Of a stretch of DNA of 64,000 nt, positions 55,724 through 63,866 are shown piece after piece. The position numbers and the translations under genes were made by a program. The notes beneath the pieces were generated by a model that was not told the DNA's origin, made no database searches, and was given only the letters and a program-made list of their open reading frames with translations. Each line of letters begins with the position of its first letter. Position 1 is the stretch's first letter. The DNA lies in contig JAQTTY010000012.1 in NCBI GenBank assembly GCA_028710525.1, forward strand, positions 1 to 64,000. Reading direction: 5' to 3'. Source of the stretch: Gallionella sp. Its GTDB lineage: Bacteria; Pseudomonadota; Gammaproteobacteria; Burkholderiales; Gallionellaceae.

Positions 55724-56905
55724 GTGCTGCATAGCTATGCGTTCTCAAACTTTCAGTCCTTCCGTGAACGTGTTGAAGTCGATCTGACTATCAGCCGTAA
55801 GGTAGCCATGACTGAATGGATGCAAGAGGTGCCGACGGGCGAGCGTGTTTCCAAGTTGATGGCGGTGATTGGCCCGAACGGAAGCGGCAAAACGGCATTG
55901 CTGAAGCCGATGGCGTTCATTGCTTGGTTCGTTTCACAGTCATTCCAAACCCCTCCTGAAGCAAATATTCCCGTAGCGCCACATGCTGCCGCAACCGACG
56001 AGCCAACAGAGTTGGAATGCACGCTGGATTTCGACGGCAAGCTGTGGCGCTATGTGTTGCGTTGCACGCCACAGCGAGTGCTGCATGAGGCGCTTTATCA
56101 GAAGCGTGAGCGCTTCAGCTACGTCTTTATCCGTGACTGGGATGCGGAAGCCAATGCTTATGTGATTAAGCAACAGGACTTTGGTTTAGCTGCGCAGGAG
56201 GCTCGCAAGGTGCGCTCGAATGTTTCGCTCATTGCATGGGCTGCGCAATTTGGTGTGCCGCTGGCGGTGCGCATGACGGCGGCTTATGTGAATACTAATG
56301 TGAATGTGTATGGCCGTGTGCCGATGGGGAGCCAAGATGTGCAGGTGGCGGCAAAGCATTTCTCAGTTCATCCAGAGCAACGCACCCGGATGGAGCAATT
56401 GCTATCCTCATGGGACTTGGGTTTGTCTGGTGTTGAGTTGCAAGAACTGTCGCTGAACAACCCGCAGGAGCCAAGCCAAAAGGTGTGGGTGCCATTCGGT
56501 AGGCATAAAAATAAGGCGGGCGAATTCAAGTTGCCGTTCGCGCTGGAATCCAGCGGCACGCAAGGCGCATTCGTTCTGTTGTCGCTCTTACTTGAAACCT
56601 TGGAAATAGGCGGCTTGGCAGTCATTGATGAATTTGAAAATGACCTGCACCCGCACATGCTGGAACCGATCCTCGATCTGTTCGCCAATCCATCAACCAA
56701 TCCGCACCAAGCGCAACTGTTGTTCACTTGCCATGCCGTCGAGGTGTTGAACCTCGTGCACAAATCACAGGTGATGCTGGTGCAGAAGAGTGAGGAGTGC
56801 GAAAGCTCAGCCAGCAGGATGGATGCGGTAGAGGGTATTCGCAACGACGATAACTATTACGCCAAATACATGGCGGGCGCATACGGCGCTGTGCCCGTTT
56901 TCTGA
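55724..56905 (+). CDS. AAA/ABC-type ATPase, partner of TOPRIM-like protein
   Basis: A 393-residue SMC/RecF-type ATPase starting (V/M)LHSYAFSNFQSFRE. Walker A is GPNGSGKT (50-57), a signature-like LESSGTQGAFVLLSLLLETL is present, and Walker B is AVIDEFENDLHP (Asp302-Glu303). A His in TCHAVEVLNLVH follows as the H-loop. The GTG at 55724 has AAGGG eight bases upstream; a GTG at 55715 is possible but too close to it. It forms a pair with the next gene, as in RloA/RloB- or PARIS-like ATPase-TOPRIM systems. A 200-bp gap separates it from the RT gene. Confidence 0.85.
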   Translation: MLHSYAFSNFQSFRERVEVDLTISRKVAMTEWMQEVPTGERVSKLMAVIGPNGSGKTALLKPMAFIAWFVSQSFQTPPEANIPVAPHAAATDEPTELECTLDFDGKLWRYVLRCTPQRVLHEALYQKRERFSYVFIRDWDAEANAYVIKQQDFGLAAQEARKVRSNVSLIAWAAQFGVPLAVRMTAAYVNTNVNVYGRVPMGSQDVQVAAKHFSVHPEQRTRMEQLLSSWDLGLSGVELQELSLNNPQEPSQKVWVPFGRHKNKAGEFKLPFALESSGTQGAFVLLSLLLETLEIGGLAVIDEFENDLHPHMLEPILDLFANPSTNPHQAQLLFTCHAVEVLNLVHKSQVMLVQKSEECESSASRMDAVEGIRNDDNYYAKYMAGAYGAVPVF

Positions 56906-56917
56906 TTGGCGGAGTTC

Positions 56918-57415
56918 ATGACAATCTGGAAAGCAAAGCGCACCTTGCTGATCGTTGGGGAAGGGTACGACGAGGAAGCGTTCTTAAACCATCTCAAGCA
57001 TCTTTATGTGCAGCGGGGATGCGGGCTTTCAGTCACGATCAAGAATGCACGTGGCAAAGGGGCGTTGCATGTCGTTGACTGGACGGCTCGCCAAATAGCT
57101 AATGCCGACTACGATGTGGTCGCAGCGCTGCTGGATACCGACACCGACTGGAATGCTAAGACTGAAAAGCTAGCACGGACAAAGAAGATTCAAGTCCTGA
57201 AATCCGAGCCATGCTTTGAGGCGATGATGTTGCGGCTCATTGGGAGACCTGCAACGGGTGATGCGTCAGCACTTAAAAGGCAGTTCGCGCCCCATGTGAA
57301 TAATGACGCAACCCAGCACGGCAACTATGCGCTGAATTACGGCACTGAATGTTTGCAAGCTGGGCGAGGCAAAGAGCTGACGATTGATGCCTTGCTCAAG
57401 CTACTAGGACATTGA
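56918..57415 (+). CDS. RloB/AriB-like TOPRIM protein
   Basis: A 165-residue protein with TOPRIM features: Glu15 in LLIVGEGYDEEAFL and the D-x-D-x-D of LLDTDTDW (Asp73, 75, 77). SEPCFEAMMLRLIG and a Lys-rich helical end are typical of RloB-like proteins. Such proteins act as nuclease-type effectors released or controlled by the partner ATPase. The ATG at 56918 follows GGCGGAG; the gene starts 12 bases after the ATPase stop. The exact system (RloAB, PARIS or other) cannot be decided from sequence reading alone. Confidence 0.72.
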   Translation: MTIWKAKRTLLIVGEGYDEEAFLNHLKHLYVQRGCGLSVTIKNARGKGALHVVDWTARQIANADYDVVAALLDTDTDWNAKTEKLARTKKIQVLKSEPCFEAMMLRLIGRPATGDASALKRQFAPHVNNDATQHGNYALNYGTECLQAGRGKELTIDALLKLLGH

Positions 57416-57713
57416 TCATTAGTTTTTTCTATTTCAATTTTCACTAGATGTTCATCTAGTCCGTTAGACAACAAGCCAGTCGTTCAAAACATACACCGTG
57501 ACCTAAAGCGTCAACGTGTATTTCAAGCTAGGTCGTGATTGCTTGATAGACCCGCAGTTGATTGGGCAATCACCACCTTCAAAAACAACACCTTCAACTG
57601 CCTTTCATTATTGAGTCGGTAGGATTCATGTGCGCTCATTCTGAGCACGATTTCCCCGTTTTATTTTCTCGAATATTTTGTTGGCTTAGCTACGAAATCA
57701 TTTCAATGACTGG

Positions 57714-58010
57714 TTATTCAGCTCCCCGATAGCCAGATCGCAAATCGATTTGCCAATTCTCCCGCTTCAGCACCGTGCCACCCAAGCGCCGCCGCCCTGT
57801 CGGATGGGACGCACCCCTCAAGCTCCACGCCTGCCCATCATCCCCGACCATAAACGTTTGCACATTTATCCGTCTGGAATGACCTCTTCGAGGCAAGTGG
57901 TCAGTCATTCCTCTGGAGGGGCGCTGTTTCCCATCCTCCGCCTTCGGCACGGTCGGCGCCGCCGCTGGGCGAGGTGGCACGGTGCCGCCGCAGGAGAAAA
58001 AACATGGCAA
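57714..58010 (-). CDS. doubtful hypothetical ORF
   Basis: A 98-codon frame (RRINVQTFMVGDDGQAWSLR, then GASHPTGRRRLGGTVLKREN) has a protein-like second half, but its start overlaps the ribosome site of the 36-aa plus-strand gene and it has no clear start signal. It may be a relic of an island gene. The stretch 57416-57713 before it holds only a small dyad (ACTAGAT/ATCTAGT at 57443-57460). Confidence 0.28.
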   Translation of the reverse strand: MPCFFSCGGTVPPRPAAAPTVPKAEDGKQRPSRGMTDHLPRRGHSRRINVQTFMVGDDGQAWSLRGASHPTGRRRLGGTVLKRENWQIDLRSGYRGAE

Positions 58011-58114
58011 AGATTTTTTTGCTGGTTCTGGCCCTCCTTAATGGGGAGCCGGTTGAAAAACCAGTCATTGAAATGATTTCTGCGCAAAAAGCAAAAATAA
58101 GCGCGAAGAAATAA
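58004..58114 (+). CDS. small protein (36 aa) with own ribosome site and terminator
   Basis: CAGGAG lies seven bases before the ATG, and a strong terminator begins six bases after the stop. The protein opens with a hydrophobic stretch (MAKIFLLVLALLNGEPVEK) and ends basic and helical (SAQKAKISAKK). The tight packaging of start signal, ORF and terminator argues for a real small gene. No family was recognised. Confidence 0.55.
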   Translation: MAKIFLLVLALLNGEPVEKPVIEMISAQKAKISAKK

Positions 58115-58120
58115 CAAAAC

Positions 58121-58143
58121 AACCGGGGAAACCCGGTTTTTTC
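58121..58143 (+). terminator. intrinsic terminator
   Basis: AACCGGG / CCCGGTT with a GAAA tetraloop is followed by six T. It ends the 36-aa gene. Confidence 0.9.
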
Positions 58144-58239
58144 ATTCAATGGATCGCTTCGCTCAGTTGGTCGATCACATTTTTGAATACGCTGGCTTGC
58201 GCGAAATATGATAGGGATGCTTTTTGTTGAAACCATTCA

Positions 58240-58274
58240 CAAATATTTGAACACCCGTACAGTTCAAATATTTG
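58240..58274. repeat. perfect 13-bp inverted repeat
   Basis: CAAATATTTGAAC and GTTCAAATATTTG are separated by nine bases (ACCCGTACA). Each arm contains the palindrome CAAATATTTG. There is no T-run, so a protein-binding operator is more likely than a terminator. It lies 127 bp before the 82-aa gene. Confidence 0.6.
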
Positions 58275-58400
58275 TTCGGTAGAAGAGGGCGCCCCCTAGG
58301 AGGCGCTTCGGGTGCTATTACGTTTATGGGATATGCTTGAAGGAAGCATATCTTGAAAATTTCACACCACTTCGGCAGGAAGTGGCTACGGGGGCGCACT

Positions 58401-58649
58401 ATGGAACAAAGGTTATCTAGCAAAAAAAGCATTACTTTGAAAACGCGTACTCGGGTTGAGTCGACTCACTCAATTCACATCAGCTATACAGAAAATCTCA
58501 ATAAGGTTTCACCTAGGGAGATTGATCTCATTATGTCGATACTGCCCGATGTGCTAGCCGAGGTTAAGAGGTTGGAAGAGCCTACTAGCGATGCAGCAGC
58601 GCGCGAAACTGGTTGTAGCGGTAGTAAATTTGTTCAGGATGTAGGATAA
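58401..58649 (+). CDS. hypothetical protein (82 aa)
   Basis: A small protein starting MEQRLSSKKSITLKTRTRVE with the regular stretch SHSIHISYTENLNKVSPREID and an acidic helix (LPDVLAEVKRLEEP). GGGGGCG lies before the ATG; a TTG at 58353 is an alternative. It is the last gene before the right end of island 2. Function unknown. Confidence 0.5.
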   Translation: MEQRLSSKKSITLKTRTRVESTHSIHISYTENLNKVSPREIDLIMSILPDVLAEVKRLEEPTSDAAARETGCSGSKFVQDVG

Positions 58650-58700
58650 TGCCGCCGGATTTGATTGATGGGATTGTGACTTACATTTACCGCAATTATA

Positions 58701-58722
58701 TTGCGGGACTTTTGCGGGACTC
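58701..58722 (+). repeat. tandem TTGCGGGACTY, candidate integrase 2 arm sites (right)
   Basis: This is an exact 22-bp copy of 42670-42691 in the same orientation, 93 bp before the right att. Being non-coding here but inside integrase 2 at the other end, its conservation points to a DNA-level role. Confidence 0.7.
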
Positions 58723-58814
58723 GGTAGTGCGTAGTTGTGCATTGTAGGGCATGGATGCAACGGCCAGCCGCACACGCAGTCAATAAAATCAATAAGTTGC
58801 GTCAAAAAAGTTGC

Positions 58815-58859
58815 CTACGAACCAAGGGGTCAGGAGTTCGAATCTCTTCGGGCGCACCA
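58815..58859 (+). repeat. attR: tRNA-Arg 3' end (island 2 right boundary)
   Basis: A 45-nt exact copy of 22922-22966. Chromosomal genes resume after it. Confidence 0.93.
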
Positions 58860-58866
58860 ACACGAA

Positions 58867-58900
58867 AAAGGGTTAGATCAATACGATCTAACCCTTTTTT
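58867..58900 (+). terminator. intrinsic terminator after attR
   Basis: AAAGGGTTAGATC / GATCTAACCCTTT with loop AATAC is followed by TTT. It starts seven bases after the att copy. It is probably the original chromosomal terminator of the tRNA-Arg transcript, displaced 36 kb by the islands. Confidence 0.85.
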
Positions 58901-59041
58901 CATTCTAGCTAGTTCTTTATCTCTCTTATCTGCTTGTACTTGTGGCTTGGAAACTTGTCCGACTGTCCGTTATCATTCTTCATACTCGCAACTAGATACA
59001 GCGTAAAAGGCACATCATTTGTCGTTACAGGGGATATCGAG

Positions 59042-59593
59042 ATGAAACATACCTTCAGTATTTTAGCCTTCGTATTGCCACTCGCTGCTTGCACAACGGA
59101 TGCGAAACTGATTCCAGTCAATACGGAGGTTGCGGCAGATATACCTGCTGCAGCTGCGCTGGGTTGGCTGCAACAAACACCTAAAGACATGAGTGCCCAT
59201 GTCACTCCAGCTTACCCGCAACCATGCAAATACTCAGAGGATGGCGTAATCACTAAGGAGTGGAACTCCACCTCTTTTCTAGCGCCCCCAAAACCTGGAA
59301 ATGACAGACCCATACGTCCTTGGCAAGACTTCCAAGCATTACCTGGAGGGAGTGGCCTGCAAAGCTACTACGAATACACCGTGCATATCTATAACGAGGG
59401 GACGCCTCAACAATCTTGCTCAGGCCGTGTGGGCCTTAAACCTAAAAATGGCGAGGGGAGCTGTACTGCTTATTACAGCTTAGATCCGAAGTATTCTGGC
59501 CCCACTGACTGTTCTTCCGTAAAGCGCGACGTCGAACGTACACTGACTGCACTCAAAGCAATGGGAGTAGATGTGGTGCCGCAAGGGCGTTAG
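59042..59593 (+). CDS. hypothetical lipoprotein, paralogue of the convergent gene
   Basis: A 183-residue protein with a signal peptide and lipobox LAAC (MKHTFSILAFVLPLAAC). After it, VAADIPAAAALGWLQQTPKD closely mirrors the start of the lipoprotein at 59600-60070. The C-terminal halves also match (TLTALKAMGVDV vs TLSALGALGVEL). Four cysteines remain in the mature part. The ATG at 59042 follows GGGGATATCGAG. Function unknown; it is first in the core chromosome after the islands. Confidence 0.8.
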   Translation: MKHTFSILAFVLPLAACTTDAKLIPVNTEVAADIPAAAALGWLQQTPKDMSAHVTPAYPQPCKYSEDGVITKEWNSTSFLAPPKPGNDRPIRPWQDFQALPGGSGLQSYYEYTVHIYNEGTPQQSCSGRVGLKPKNGEGSCTAYYSLDPKYSGPTDCSSVKRDVERTLTALKAMGVDVVPQGR

Positions 59594-59599
59594 GAGTAT

Positions 59600-60070
59600 T
59601 CATTCAGGCAGTTCGCCCAGCTCCACACCCAACGCCCCCAATGCCGAAAGCGTTTTATCCATATCAGCGCGGATGCGCTCATTTCGATTCATATCAGGTG
59701 CACCGTAATATTCGACTTCATAAGTAGTACATCTGCCATTGGTAGAGAAGGCTGTTGTCAAAGCGGAATTATTTTTCTTTACAATCTCAATCACGCCACC
59801 ATTTAAGTCTTCTTCGACCAAGCGTTGCACCACGTTGATCCTCATATCCTTAGCCGCCACGACTTCATCACCGATGCGCACCCCCTGAGGGGTCCATGCG
59901 CAAAGATGCCAGATACCGCCACTCTTCTTAGGCACCTGTTGCAACCAAGCCAGCGCCGCTTCAGGCGGGATGTCTTGTAGAACACTTTTATCCACGCTCA
60001 CTGGTTTCGAAGGGATAGCACAAGCTGTCAAAGACGCCGCAACAAGCATAGCTATGGGCATGTATCGCAT
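59600..60070 (-). CDS. hypothetical lipoprotein, paralogue of the preceding gene
   Basis: A 156-residue protein with lipobox LTAC (MRYMPIAMLVAASLTAC) and the shared motif LQDIPPEAALAWLQQVPKKS. It ends with a helical repeat of the same form as its convergent neighbour, six bases away. GGAGATT precedes the ATG at 60070. It shares its direction with the PDZ-protein gene upstream. Confidence 0.8.
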   Translation of the reverse strand: MRYMPIAMLVAASLTACAIPSKPVSVDKSVLQDIPPEAALAWLQQVPKKSGGIWHLCAWTPQGVRIGDEVVAAKDMRINVVQRLVEEDLNGGVIEIVKKNNSALTTAFSTNGRCTTYEVEYYGAPDMNRNERIRADMDKTLSALGALGVELGELPE

Positions 60071-60111
60071 ATCAATCTCCACTCCAAAATTTCACTTAAA
60101 GACGATGCATC

Positions 60112-61281
60112 CTAATTGGAGTCGGTCAACTCAGCATCAAACGGACCGTATTCCAACTGGATGTGAGCAACAGCATTCTCACGCCAAACTCCAATGCTGA
60201 CTTTATCTCCTACACCACCAAACAAGGAATTTCTCTTTTTAAGCAACTCTTCCTGAGACATCTCTCGTTCTCTGACCTCATGGCGCTCCGCACCAATAGC
60301 TGCAGCTAATCCTCCAAATACTCCAGCTGATTGCAGACCCTTAGCGACAGGATTGCCATTGCTATCTATACGCTCGGTGACTGTCGTTTTGACGCCCCTC
60401 TTAGCAATGGCAGCGTTCAACGCTCTCACATCGTGCACAACTAACTCGCCGTAAACCATGATGATATCTCCGGCACGAAGTCCTGCCCGTGCCGCAGTAG
60501 AACCTATGGCTACAGACAGTACTCGCACACCTTTAACCCCGCCGCTTAAAGTAGTGGAACGAGCACCTTCTGCATTTCCTCCTTTTAAGGGAGCTTGCAC
60601 TGTACTTGCCATCAACGCAGCGCCAATAGGAAATTGCGCTGAACCTATACCGGTCAGCGTGAGGTAGTTCTCGGCCCGCTTACCTGGTTGGACTGGCTGA
60701 TAATTCTCAGGAGAAATTTGTATATAAAGGAAACTGCCATCAGGGATATGCCCAACAGACAGACTTGCTTTGGCGAACCCCCAATCGGTATTGATGCTTT
60801 CAATCTTACCGATACGGACGCTAACCGCATTGAATGCTGACCACTTTTTTTGTATTTCCGCGGCATGTGCTGCGGCCGCCTCGCGCTCACGTTGCTCTTG
60901 ATCGCGCTTACCTAGCCGATCAGACAGCATAGCAATTGCCTCTTGGTAGTTGGCTCCCTGAGGGCCAGCCTCTTTCACATAGTTCTCAAGTGCAACATCC
61001 CCTGCCAAGTTGTTTTTCAAATCAAAGTAAGCGCGCGCTTCATAGAAATAGACCTCGCTACCCGTGTCGATATTTTTTGCGCGCATTTTTCTAACTGTAT
61101 TGACGATCTTCACTGCATCATTCGCTTTGATAGCTGTAATCAGCTCATGCTTAAGCAGATCGGTTTGCACGGACAGCGGCAGCTCTGCATGTGCAGAGGA
61201 AAATGGGAGTTGCAGCAGTAACAGTAATGCGATCACCTTAACGCCGCTCATAATGGCTTTGATACACATAGATGACGTCAT
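60112..61281 (-). CDS. PDZ-domain secreted protein
   Basis: A 389-residue protein with a signal peptide (VKVIALLLLLQLPFSSAHA). A helical region (ITAIKANDAVKIVNTVRKMR ... AYFDLKNNLAGDVALENYVK, TPR-like) and a coiled linker rich in Glu/Arg/Ala follow. A PDZ domain is seen in VLSVAIGSTAARAGLRAGDI with IMVYGELVVHDVRALNAAIA. There are no protease residues. It starts at 61281, where GGAGG lies five bases upstream. It is probably a periplasmic or surface scaffold; the role is unknown. It sits 27 bases after the 439-aa gene. Confidence 0.8.
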   Translation of the reverse strand: MTSSMCIKAIMSGVKVIALLLLLQLPFSSAHAELPLSVQTDLLKHELITAIKANDAVKIVNTVRKMRAKNIDTGSEVYFYEARAYFDLKNNLAGDVALENYVKEAGPQGANYQEAIAMLSDRLGKRDQEQREREAAAAHAAEIQKKWSAFNAVSVRIGKIESINTDWGFAKASLSVGHIPDGSFLYIQISPENYQPVQPGKRAENYLTLTGIGSAQFPIGAALMASTVQAPLKGGNAEGARSTTLSGGVKGVRVLSVAIGSTAARAGLRAGDIIMVYGELVVHDVRALNAAIAKRGVKTTVTERIDSNGNPVAKGLQSAGVFGGLAAAIGAERHEVREREMSQEELLKKRNSLFGGVGDKVSIGVWRENAVAHIQLEYGPFDAELTDSN

Positions 61282-61308
61282 AAAATCCTCCATAACTAAT
61301 GCATAAAC

Positions 61309-62628
61309 TTAGTCGCCACATACTGCGTTCCCGCATGACTGCGTGCAATTCCGCTCCACTCTCGCAAACTCGTCGGCGTAATGACATGCGTGCACTTTGG
61401 TGAACTCGATCTTTATCTTTAAGCAGGCGTCTGTTCGATATGGGATTTTGATGTCTATGGGTGTGCCGTTACCGCATTTGTCTTGATATTGATAATACTT
61501 ATAGGGCTGTTTAACAGGCGCAGCACGCTGCGCTTGGTAACTTGGGTTGGCGTTCTGTGCGACTTCCCAAGTATTTGTGCCACCGCGGCGGTTCCGCTCC
61601 TGAGCGAGGGTGATCTCTCTTTGCCCATCTTGGTAAATTTTCTTACCATCACCATTCAAAGCATTAACAGTATGGCTCACCCCATACTCAATAGCATTCG
61701 GCAAACCTGCATGTGCAGCACCCGCAGCAACGACACCACCGCCAACGACGCCAAAAAATATTTCCGCGCCACTCACTTTATTGCGTTGTTGTTCTTGTTC
61801 TTCGGCTCGGCGCTGGGCTTCACGCCGTTGCGCTTCACGATATTCATTCAGGTGCCGTGAGGCAATCTGCCTTGCCTCAGTCAATGCACTCGTTTGCTGA
61901 TACTCAGCCTGCTCTGTCGCGCTGGCGAGTTGTTGTAATTGATCATTGCGTAGACGTGTGCGGTCTGCTTTATACAACTCATCAGCAAAAGAAGTGTTGA
62001 TTGCTGCGTCAGGTACCGGCTGTGCTACGGAACTACCCAGACCAGCCAACATGCTATCAATCTCATTGCGGGGCTTAGCGTTAGCTGCAGATTGGACTTC
62101 CGGTGAAGGAGACGGCTTGGTGGTTGGTTTACTGGCAAAGAATATCTTATCGATGCGCTTATCTTGGACATCTGTGTGAGGCGACCTAGATCTAATCTCA
62201 TCAAAGTGCAGCACCTCTACCCCACCCCTGTGACATTTAGCAGAATAGCGCCACTTAAAGGGCTGCGTGGGATCCTGTGCCAACACCACCATACTGATAC
62301 CGCCTGGAACACGCTCTAATTCTATAAATCCTTCGGGGAAGGGTGAATCTAAGCTCGCGGGGGTGATATTGTATGCATCGCTAGGATTGACATTAACGTT
62401 GTCCAATATCGCATTCTTTTGCATCGAGGTGAGCACGAGTTTGTGCTGAGCGGGCCTAGTTGCCACCCCATTGATGATCTCTGGCAATTGCTCATAAACC
62501 GCAATCTGCACACACCCCATATCGTATTGGTAGATCCGTTCACCTTGCTCAGACGCGGCAAAAGATACTGAATAACCCAGCAATAATAGAGAGACCGAAG
62601 AGGTTTTTAAGCAAGCGCATAAATGCAT
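61309..62628 (-). CDS. hypothetical secreted protein (439 aa)
   Basis: The product has a signal peptide (LKTSSVSLLLLGYSVSFA), a folded N-terminal part (QYDMGCVQIAVYEQLPEIIN), then a long Arg/Glu/Gln-rich coiled region (EYREAQRREAQRRAEEQEQQ). A Gly/Ala-rich hydrophobic stretch (GVVGGGVVAAGAAHAG) precedes a Cys-rich C-terminus (NCTQSCGNAVCGD). It may be a surface or envelope protein. No family was recognised. It is first of a minus-strand cluster with the PDZ and lipoprotein genes. Confidence 0.72.
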   Translation of the reverse strand: MHLCACLKTSSVSLLLLGYSVSFAASEQGERIYQYDMGCVQIAVYEQLPEIINGVATRPAQHKLVLTSMQKNAILDNVNVNPSDAYNITPASLDSPFPEGFIELERVPGGISMVVLAQDPTQPFKWRYSAKCHRGGVEVLHFDEIRSRSPHTDVQDKRIDKIFFASKPTTKPSPSPEVQSAANAKPRNEIDSMLAGLGSSVAQPVPDAAINTSFADELYKADRTRLRNDQLQQLASATEQAEYQQTSALTEARQIASRHLNEYREAQRREAQRRAEEQEQQRNKVSGAEIFFGVVGGGVVAAGAAHAGLPNAIEYGVSHTVNALNGDGKKIYQDGQREITLAQERNRRGGTNTWEVAQNANPSYQAQRAAPVKQPYKYYQYQDKCGNGTPIDIKIPYRTDACLKIKIEFTKVHACHYADEFARVERNCTQSCGNAVCGD

Positions 62629-62813
62629 CAGCGTAGCCCATCCGTTTTCTATATCTGCACAAGCTTGATAGTAGAGCTTGTTGCCTCGACGGGAAAATTA
62701 TACTCAATCAGCTTTTATGAGAAACTTTTTTCTGTCCTACACCCCTGACTACTCTATGGGTATCACCCCAATAGGCTCAGGCCTTTCCGCGTTGCGTGAT
62801 ATCATCGCGCGCC

Positions 62814-63692
62814 ATGAAAAAACAGCCTGATTCACTACATCGTTTCCTCTTCGAAAACACTCCTATCCGCGGCGAGCGGGTACATCTGGATGCCGTTTGG
62901 CATAGCGTACTTGAGCGCCACGACTATCCACCCATGATGCACAAGCTGATGGGTGAATTGTCTGCCGCCGCTGTTTTACTGGCGGCTACGCTCAAGCTGG
63001 ATGGCTCGTTGATATTGCAGATACAAGGCACCGGCGTGATCAAGTTGCTGGTGGTGGAGTGTGATGGCGAGATGCAGATGCGTGCTACGGCTAAATGGGA
63101 AGGCGAGCTAGTCGGCACGCTACCTGAGTTGGTCGGCGATAACGGTCGCTTCGTCATCACCCTCGCACCCAAGAATGGTAACCAACCTTATCAAGGCATA
63201 GTCGAACTGGAAGGCGACACGGTCGCCGAGATCTTGCAGAACTATATGAGCCGCTCCGAGCAGCTGGACACGCGCCTGTGGCTGGCCGCCGATGAGCGCG
63301 CCGCGTCCGGCATGTTGTTGCAGAAGATGCCCGAGATGCACGACAACGATGCAGATGCTTGGGCGCGCGTCACCCAGTTGGCCGCGACCTTAAAGGACGA
63401 CGAGTTGATGCAGCTCAGCACCGAAGAGTTGTTGCACCGCCTCTATCATGAGGAAGACGTGCGACTGTTCGAAGCGCAAAGAATCACATTCCATTGCTCC
63501 TGCACACGCGAGAAAGTCGTTCAGATGTTGCGCATGTTGGGCGAAGAAGAAGTCGACTCCATCCTGGCAGAACGCGCCAGCATAGAAGTGCATTGCGATT
63601 TCTGTAACCAAAGCTATGAGTTTGACAAGGTCGATGCCGCCGAACTATTCGCTGCAATAGCCCCCGTCGTCACCAACGCGACGCGTCACTAA
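62814..63692 (+). CDS. hslO: redox-regulated chaperone Hsp33
   Basis: A 292-residue holdase with the family opening DSLHRFLFENTPIRGERVHL, the GELSAAAVLLAATLKLDGSL core and a C-terminal zinc centre made of CSC and, about 30 residues on, CDFC. Oxidation releases zinc and switches on chaperone activity under oxidative stress. The ATG at 62814 (MKKQPDSLHR) fits the family; the frame is open to 62796. Transcribed alone, ending at a hairpin. Confidence 0.95.
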   Translation: MKKQPDSLHRFLFENTPIRGERVHLDAVWHSVLERHDYPPMMHKLMGELSAAAVLLAATLKLDGSLILQIQGTGVIKLLVVECDGEMQMRATAKWEGELVGTLPELVGDNGRFVITLAPKNGNQPYQGIVELEGDTVAEILQNYMSRSEQLDTRLWLAADERAASGMLLQKMPEMHDNDADAWARVTQLAATLKDDELMQLSTEELLHRLYHEEDVRLFEAQRITFHCSCTREKVVQMLRMLGEEEVDSILAERASIEVHCDFCNQSYEFDKVDAAELFAAIAPVVTNATRH

Positions 63693-63708
63693 ATCCTTCT
63701 TGAAGGTA

Positions 63709-63729
63709 GAGCACAGGCTCCCTGTGCTC
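63709..63729. terminator. hairpin after hslO
   Basis: GAGCACAGG / CCTGTGCTC with loop CTC begins 16 bases after the hslO stop. The T-run is absent, so it may be a weak or Rho-assisted terminator, or an mRNA end stabiliser. Confidence 0.5.
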
Positions 63730-63866
63730 ATCGCGCTTGCACCTCTTCCACAGTGCGCTTTCCTTATCTGCGCCTTGTGCATAGCATCTTCGCAATACAC
63801 ACCACTTTCTATATATCTATCGTCTGTGTAAGTTCTGCGCATTTGCGACGACTAATACATAGACCC

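Noticed and set aside
63645..63842. 65-aa minus-strand ORF overlapping the end of hslO
   Set aside because: Antisense to hslO and the hairpin, with no start signal.
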